The position numbers and the translations under genes were made by a program. A stretch of 9,881 nucleotides of DNA from positions 1-9,881 of the forward strand of contig JACMLS010000946.1 in the NCBI GenBank assembly GCA_014379485.1, written 5' to 3'. The notes under the pieces were generated by a model. That model was given only the letters and a program-made list of their open reading frames with translations. It did no database searches and was not told the origin of the DNA. Shown here in pieces: positions 6,463 to 9,881 of the stretch (positions are counted from its first letter, which is position 1; the number at the start of each line of letters is the position of its first letter). The DNA comes from Bacteroidia bacterium (lineage in GTDB: Bacteria; Bacteroidota; Bacteroidia; B-17B0; Aurantibacillaceae).

Positions 6463-7548
6463 ATGTCTGACCTCAGGAATACAGTTGACTTTTCAATAAT
6501 CCGCTATGCAAATTGCTGGGAAGATCCGCTCGTTTTAATAAAGGGTCTTGATGTAAAAGCGGGAGAAAAAATTCTGTCTATTGCCTCTGCGGGCGATAAT
6601 AGTTTTTCTTTATTGAGTGGCGATCCTGAATTAGTGGTTGCAGTAGATCTGAGTGCCGCCCAATTGTATCTTGTGGAATTGAAAATGCTTGCAATAAAAA
6701 ACATGGAACGGGAGGAGTACATAAAATTCGCAGGCTTTTTTCCTTCAGATAAAAGAATCGTTATTTTTAATTCCTTAAAAGATAAACTTAGTGCAGAAGC
6801 AAAACAATATTGGGAACATAATGCTGAGGCCATTGAAGATGGAATTATTTATTTTGGAAAATTTGAAAAGTATTTTCAGATGTTCAGCAGCAGAATTCTT
6901 CCCTGGATTCACCGGAAAAAAACGGTTGATGCCTTGTTGAAACCTAAAAGTGCAGATCAGCAAAAAGAGTTTTATGAAAGCAAATGGAATTCTTTTCGTT
7001 GGAGATTTTTCTTTAAAGTTTTTTTCAGTCGTTATGTGATGGGAAAATACGGTCGCGATCCTGAATTTCTGAAAGAGGTAAAAATTCCGGTCTCTCAGTT
7101 TATTTTTGAGCAGGCAGAAAAACATCTTTCGTCTGTGCATTGTCTGGAAAATTTTATTCTGCATTTTAATCTAAATGGAAATTTCGGGAATGTTCTTCCC
7201 CACTACGTGCAGCCGGGTGTTTATGAAAAGGTGAGAAAGAATATTGACAGGTTAACCTTGTTTAAAGGATATGCCGGCCAGGCAATTCCTGCTTTCGGAA
7301 AATTCCATAAAATGAATCTCAGCAATATTTTTGAGTACATGGATAAGAATACATTCGAAAACGTTTCAAACGAATTGGTAGACGGACTTGAAGCAAATGG
7401 AAGAATTGCCTGCTGGAATTTAATGGTCCCAAGAAAAATTTCCGCACACAACACTAAAATTGAATTTTTAAAACCACTCTCAGAAAATTTAAAAACAGAA
7501 GACAAAGGATTTTTTTACAGCAAATTTATCATCGAAGAAAAAAAGTAA
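6463..7548 (+). CDS. BtaA-like (DUF3419) S-adenosylmethionine 3-amino-3-carboxypropyl transferase
   Basis: The characterised family member, BtaA, moves the 3-amino-3-carboxypropyl group of S-adenosylmethionine to diacylglycerol, giving the homoserine ether head group of betaine lipids. This 361-residue protein shows the family pattern: C18-W-E-D at the N-terminus, a Rossmann SAM site with L38-S-I-A-S-A-G-D-N and V59-A-V-D62-L-S-A-A-Q, G132-K-F-E-K-Y-F, P246-H-Y-V, N285-L-S-N-I-F-E-Y-M and the C-terminal C317-W-N-L-M-V-P-R. Length is close to that of single-domain BtaA enzymes. In DGTS-forming bacteria BtaB then methylates the nitrogen three times; no BtaB-like methyltransferase is visible in this window. 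The product here may therefore be unmethylated, further modified by the neighbouring genes, or the acceptor may not be diacylglycerol. ATG 6463 lies 6 nt after the preceding stop. Family assignment is strong, substrate open. Confidence 0.85.
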   Translation: MSDLRNTVDFSIIRYANCWEDPLVLIKGLDVKAGEKILSIASAGDNSFSLLSGDPELVVAVDLSAAQLYLVELKMLAIKNMEREEYIKFAGFFPSDKRIVIFNSLKDKLSAEAKQYWEHNAEAIEDGIIYFGKFEKYFQMFSSRILPWIHRKKTVDALLKPKSADQQKEFYESKWNSFRWRFFFKVFFSRYVMGKYGRDPEFLKEVKIPVSQFIFEQAEKHLSSVHCLENFILHFNLNGNFGNVLPHYVQPGVYEKVRKNIDRLTLFKGYAGQAIPAFGKFHKMNLSNIFEYMDKNTFENVSNELVDGLEANGRIACWNLMVPRKISAHNTKIEFLKPLSENLKTEDKGFFYSKFIIEEKK

Positions 7549-7589
7549 TTTATATGTGCTCTTTGTTTCTATGCGTTTAAAAAAGTAAT

Positions 7590-8330
7590 ATGCCAACCGA
7601 AGTCTTAAATACAATTTACCTCGCCTGCGCTTTTCTCGGGTTATTTGCGCTGGCAGAAGTTATCTATTATGTATTTAAACCAAAGGCAGAATATACCCGC
7701 AAGCTTGTTCATTTCGGCACAGGAATAATTACTTTGTTATTTCCTATCTATCTAACTTCTCACTGGAGCGTTTTGTTTTTGTGCGGGTGTTTCGCTTTAA
7801 TACTTCTTGTTTCGTTAAAGTTCAATTTACTTAAATCTATCAATGCTATAGATAGGAAGTCGCATGGAAGTATTTCTTACCCGGTTTCTGTTTACGGTTG
7901 TTTTTTGTTTTATATGTTTATGGCAAATGGTAATTCTCATTTTACAGGTAAATATTTCTTTTTTTATCTTCCCATTCTTACACTTGCTATATGCGATCCT
8001 ATTGCAGCGCTCATTGGTAAACGCTGGCCCTATAAAAAATTTAAAGTAGGCGATGGGCAAAAATCTGTAATGGGATCTTTTTCTTTTTTTATTTCTGCTT
8101 TGGTGCTTTCAGTTTTTTCACTTTGCCATTTTCCTGCCGTTGACGAAATGTCTTTCTTTTTAATAGACTTTACAGGTTGTCTGGTTATCGCAATTCTCGC
8201 AACACTTGCAGAAGCATTTAGCCGGAAAGGATTTGATAATTTAAGTATTCCTGCAGCTGTAATTGTCGGAATTCTCTTTTATAAACATTTTATTTTAGGC
8301 CTGCCGTTTACCAATGGAGATTTTTACTAA
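7590..8330 (+). CDS. Phytol/dolichol kinase-like CTP-dependent lipid kinase (membrane)
   Basis: This 246-residue polytopic membrane protein resembles the phytol kinase/dolichol kinase (VTE5/SEC59) branch of the CTP_transf_1 superfamily, which phosphorylates long-chain isoprenoid alcohols with CTP. Visible motifs are E34-Y-T-R-K-L-V-H-F-G-T-G, D88-R-K-S-H-G-S-I-S-Y-P, A133-I-C-D-P-I-A-A-L-I-G-K, K158-S-V-M-G-S and E208-A-F-S-R-K-G-F-D-N-L-S-I-P, in family order. About seven hydrophobic segments are present (roughly 6-28, 41-55, 60-77, 96-112, 122-140, 163-180 and 189-207, with another near 222-237). The gap to the upstream gene is 41 nt, the largest in the array; I see no TAnnTTTG box in it. 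Together with a UbiA-like enzyme this suggests recycling or activation of a prenyl alcohol, but related enzymes phosphorylate diacylglycerol, so the substrate is uncertain. Confidence 0.82.
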   Translation: MPTEVLNTIYLACAFLGLFALAEVIYYVFKPKAEYTRKLVHFGTGIITLLFPIYLTSHWSVLFLCGCFALILLVSLKFNLLKSINAIDRKSHGSISYPVSVYGCFLFYMFMANGNSHFTGKYFFFYLPILTLAICDPIAALIGKRWPYKKFKVGDGQKSVMGSFSFFISALVLSVFSLCHFPAVDEMSFFLIDFTGCLVIAILATLAEAFSRKGFDNLSIPAAVIVGILFYKHFILGLPFTNGDFY

Positions 8331-9327
8331 TCATACTATTTCTGAATTCCAAAAAGATTATTTTCTTTTAATTGAGAAGATCTATCCCCAGAATTTGTGG
8401 CAGCAAAAGAAAAATACTTCCATCAACACAGTGTTTTTTCATAAGGGAATTGTATTGAAAAATGAAAAGGAAGTTTTAGCGACGGCAGTGCTTTATTTAA
8501 ATCCTTGTGTATGTGCAAATGAAGCGCCTGCCATTTGCTTTGGTAATTTTGAATGTGTAAATGATAGAGAAATTGCAGGAAAATTATTTTCTTCTGTAGT
8601 GGAAGAAGCAAAGCAAGCCGGAAAAGAAATTCTGATTGGCCCAATGAACGGTTCTACCTGGGATGAATACAAATGGGCAACAAATTCTTTTGAAAATTAT
8701 TACCTCACAGATCTTTTGCATCCTGCTTATTATCCTCAGTTTGCAATGGAAAACGGTTTTACTCCCCTCGCAGATTATTTTTCTCAAATAGATACCGATT
8801 TGAAATTTGATGAGGGCAAACTGCAAAGGGCTTTGGATTTTACCAGGTCTGCCGGAGTAACTTTCAGAAATATGGATCTGAATAATTACGAAAATGAACT
8901 TGATAAATTGTATAATTTCTGTACGCTTTCATTCAAAAATAATTTTCTTTATTCAGGAATTGAAAAAGAAAAGTTCAAAGAAAAGTACAGACCCTTAAAA
9001 CAATTAATAAATCCTGATCTTGTGTTTATGGCCATAGACGAAAAAGATGAATTCAGGGGATTAATGTTTGCGTTTGATAATTTTCCTGATAAAGAAAAAA
9101 AAGGAATAGTTTTGAAAACACTTGCACGGAGTCCGGAAAAAAAATACAGCGGACTTGGGACCATTCTTTCCTGTATGTTATATGAAAGGATCAGGAAGAA
9201 AAATTATGAGTACATCATTCATGCTTTTATGCATCAGAGCAACGTTTCAAAAAACATTTCGGATCAGTTTTCAGGAAGGCCATTTAAAAATTACAGCCTC
9301 TTTCAAAAAAAGTTAAATGAATATTGA
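8314..9327 (+). CDS. YghO/GNAT-like acyltransferase of unknown substrate
   Basis: The 337-residue soluble protein looks like a tandem GNAT-fold protein of the YghO type. Clues are I74-C-F-G-N-F-E, the segment G109-P-M-N-G-S-T-W-D-E-Y-K-W, H136-P-A-Y-Y-P-Q-F-A-M-E-N-G-F, and in the C-terminal half L267-K-T-L-A-R-S-P-E-K-K-Y-S-G-L-G-T, which corresponds to the acyl-CoA pyrophosphate loop of GNAT enzymes, followed by a conserved-looking N310. Family members transfer acyl groups from CoA or carrier thioesters to amines, but none known to me fixes a substrate for this one. ATG 8314 overlaps the end of the kinase gene by 17 nt and there is no other ATG before the conserved part, which points to translational coupling. 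An amine made by the BtaA-like enzyme would be one possible acceptor; this is inference. Confidence 0.6.
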   Translation: MEIFTNHTISEFQKDYFLLIEKIYPQNLWQQKKNTSINTVFFHKGIVLKNEKEVLATAVLYLNPCVCANEAPAICFGNFECVNDREIAGKLFSSVVEEAKQAGKEILIGPMNGSTWDEYKWATNSFENYYLTDLLHPAYYPQFAMENGFTPLADYFSQIDTDLKFDEGKLQRALDFTRSAGVTFRNMDLNNYENELDKLYNFCTLSFKNNFLYSGIEKEKFKEKYRPLKQLINPDLVFMAIDEKDEFRGLMFAFDNFPDKEKKGIVLKTLARSPEKKYSGLGTILSCMLYERIRKKNYEYIIHAFMHQSNVSKNISDQFSGRPFKNYSLFQKKLNEY

Positions 9328-9881
9328 ATATTTATTTGAAAACGCTTCCGAAAAATTTCCGGATAAAATTGCTATTATTAAAGGCGATAAGAAAATTTCT
9401 TTTGGCGAATTGCAAAAGCAGGTCTCTGAGACAGCGGTTTATTTTTCCGCTAAAGGAATTGGCAAAGGAGACCGGGTGCTCGTGTTTGTACCTATGGGAA
9501 TTGATCTTTATAGAATAGTACTTGCTTTATTTAAGATTGGAGCTGTAGCGGTTTTTTTAGATGAGTGGGTTAGTAAAGAGCGATTGGAAATTTGTTGCAG
9601 GCTTGCTCAATGCAAAGGTTTTATCGGGATTCCAAAAGCAAGATTGTTTGCTTTTTTCTCTTCTGAATTAAGAAAAATTCCTGTTAAACTCAGACTAAAA
9701 GGAAGGATAGAAAATTCAGAAATGTTTTTGCCTGTTAATTGCAATGAAAACGATACGGCTTTAATTACTTTTACAACCGGCAGTACCGGAATTCCGAAAG
9801 CGGCCGATCGTACACACGGTTTTTTATCTGAACAGTTCAAAGCACTCACAGATACAATTCATCCAATGGCAACAGATATTG
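9317..9881 (+). CDS. AMP-forming acyl ligase/acyl-CoA synthetase, partial (cut by the right edge)
   Basis: The first 188 residues are visible. ANL-superfamily enzymes activate a carboxylic acid, usually a fatty acid, as an acyl-AMP and pass it to CoA, a carrier protein or another nucleophile. The N-terminal pattern is typical: F14-P-D-K-I-A-I, I27-S-F-G-E-L, G49-K-G-D-R-V-L-V-F-V-P and K73-I-G-A-V-A-V-F-L-D. The ATP-binding P-loop is F152-T-T-G-S-T-G-I-P-K161, followed by A-A-D-R-T-H-G-F-L. About two thirds of a normal family member lies outside the window, so the acid specificity and any fused domains cannot be read. ATG 9317 overlaps the end of the acyltransferase gene by 11 nt. Together the two genes look like an acyl-activation and acyl-transfer pair. 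Confidence 0.82.
   Translation, partial: MNIEYLFENASEKFPDKIAIIKGDKKISFGELQKQVSETAVYFSAKGIGKGDRVLVFVPMGIDLYRIVLALFKIGAVAVFLDEWVSKERLEICCRLAQCKGFIGIPKARLFAFFSSELRKIPVKLRLKGRIENSEMFLPVNCNENDTALITFTTGSTGIPKAADRTHGFLSEQFKALTDTIHPMATDI

Overview
The window looks like chromosomal DNA from a member of the Bacteroidota. The evidence is AT-rich coding sequence, start codons without Shine-Dalgarno sequences, and promoter -7 boxes of the Bacteroidota form TAnnTTTG in the one divergent intergenic region. A genus cannot be named from the sequence alone. I saw no rRNA, tRNA, CRISPR array, transposase or phage gene.

Layout. On the minus strand at the left are two phospholipid-type genes: a CDP-alcohol phosphatidyltransferase (670-1284) and a phosphatidate cytidylyltransferase-like membrane protein that runs off the left edge (1-419). 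The 250 bp between them hold a duplicated 38-bp GC-rich element and a degenerate 14-bp tandem repeat that runs into the end of the upstream gene. A divergent promoter region (1285-1581) separates this pair from a tightly packed plus-strand array that fills the rest of the window: HMG-CoA reductase (1582-2886), a UbiA-like prenyltransferase (2891-3826), an 875-residue PEP-synthase/rifampicin-phosphotransferase-like enzyme (3829-6456), a BtaA/DUF3419 aminocarboxypropyl transferase homologue (6463-7548), a phytol/dolichol-kinase-like membrane protein (7590-8330), a YghO/GNAT-like acyltransferase (8314-9327), and the start of an AMP-forming acyl ligase (9317 onward, cut by the right edge).

How the genes may work together. 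Gaps of 2 to 41 nt and two overlaps indicate one operon of at least seven genes. Its predicted chemistries are mevalonate formation, prenyl transfer, ATP-dependent phosphoryl transfer through a histidine, 3-amino-3-carboxypropyl transfer from S-adenosylmethionine, CTP-type phosphorylation of a lipid alcohol, acyl activation and N- or O-acylation. Together with the divergent CDP-alcohol pair, this resembles a dedicated pathway for an unusual isoprenoid or amino-acid-containing membrane lipid. I recognise no described pathway with this gene set. The family calls are well supported by motifs; the product and order of steps are inference.
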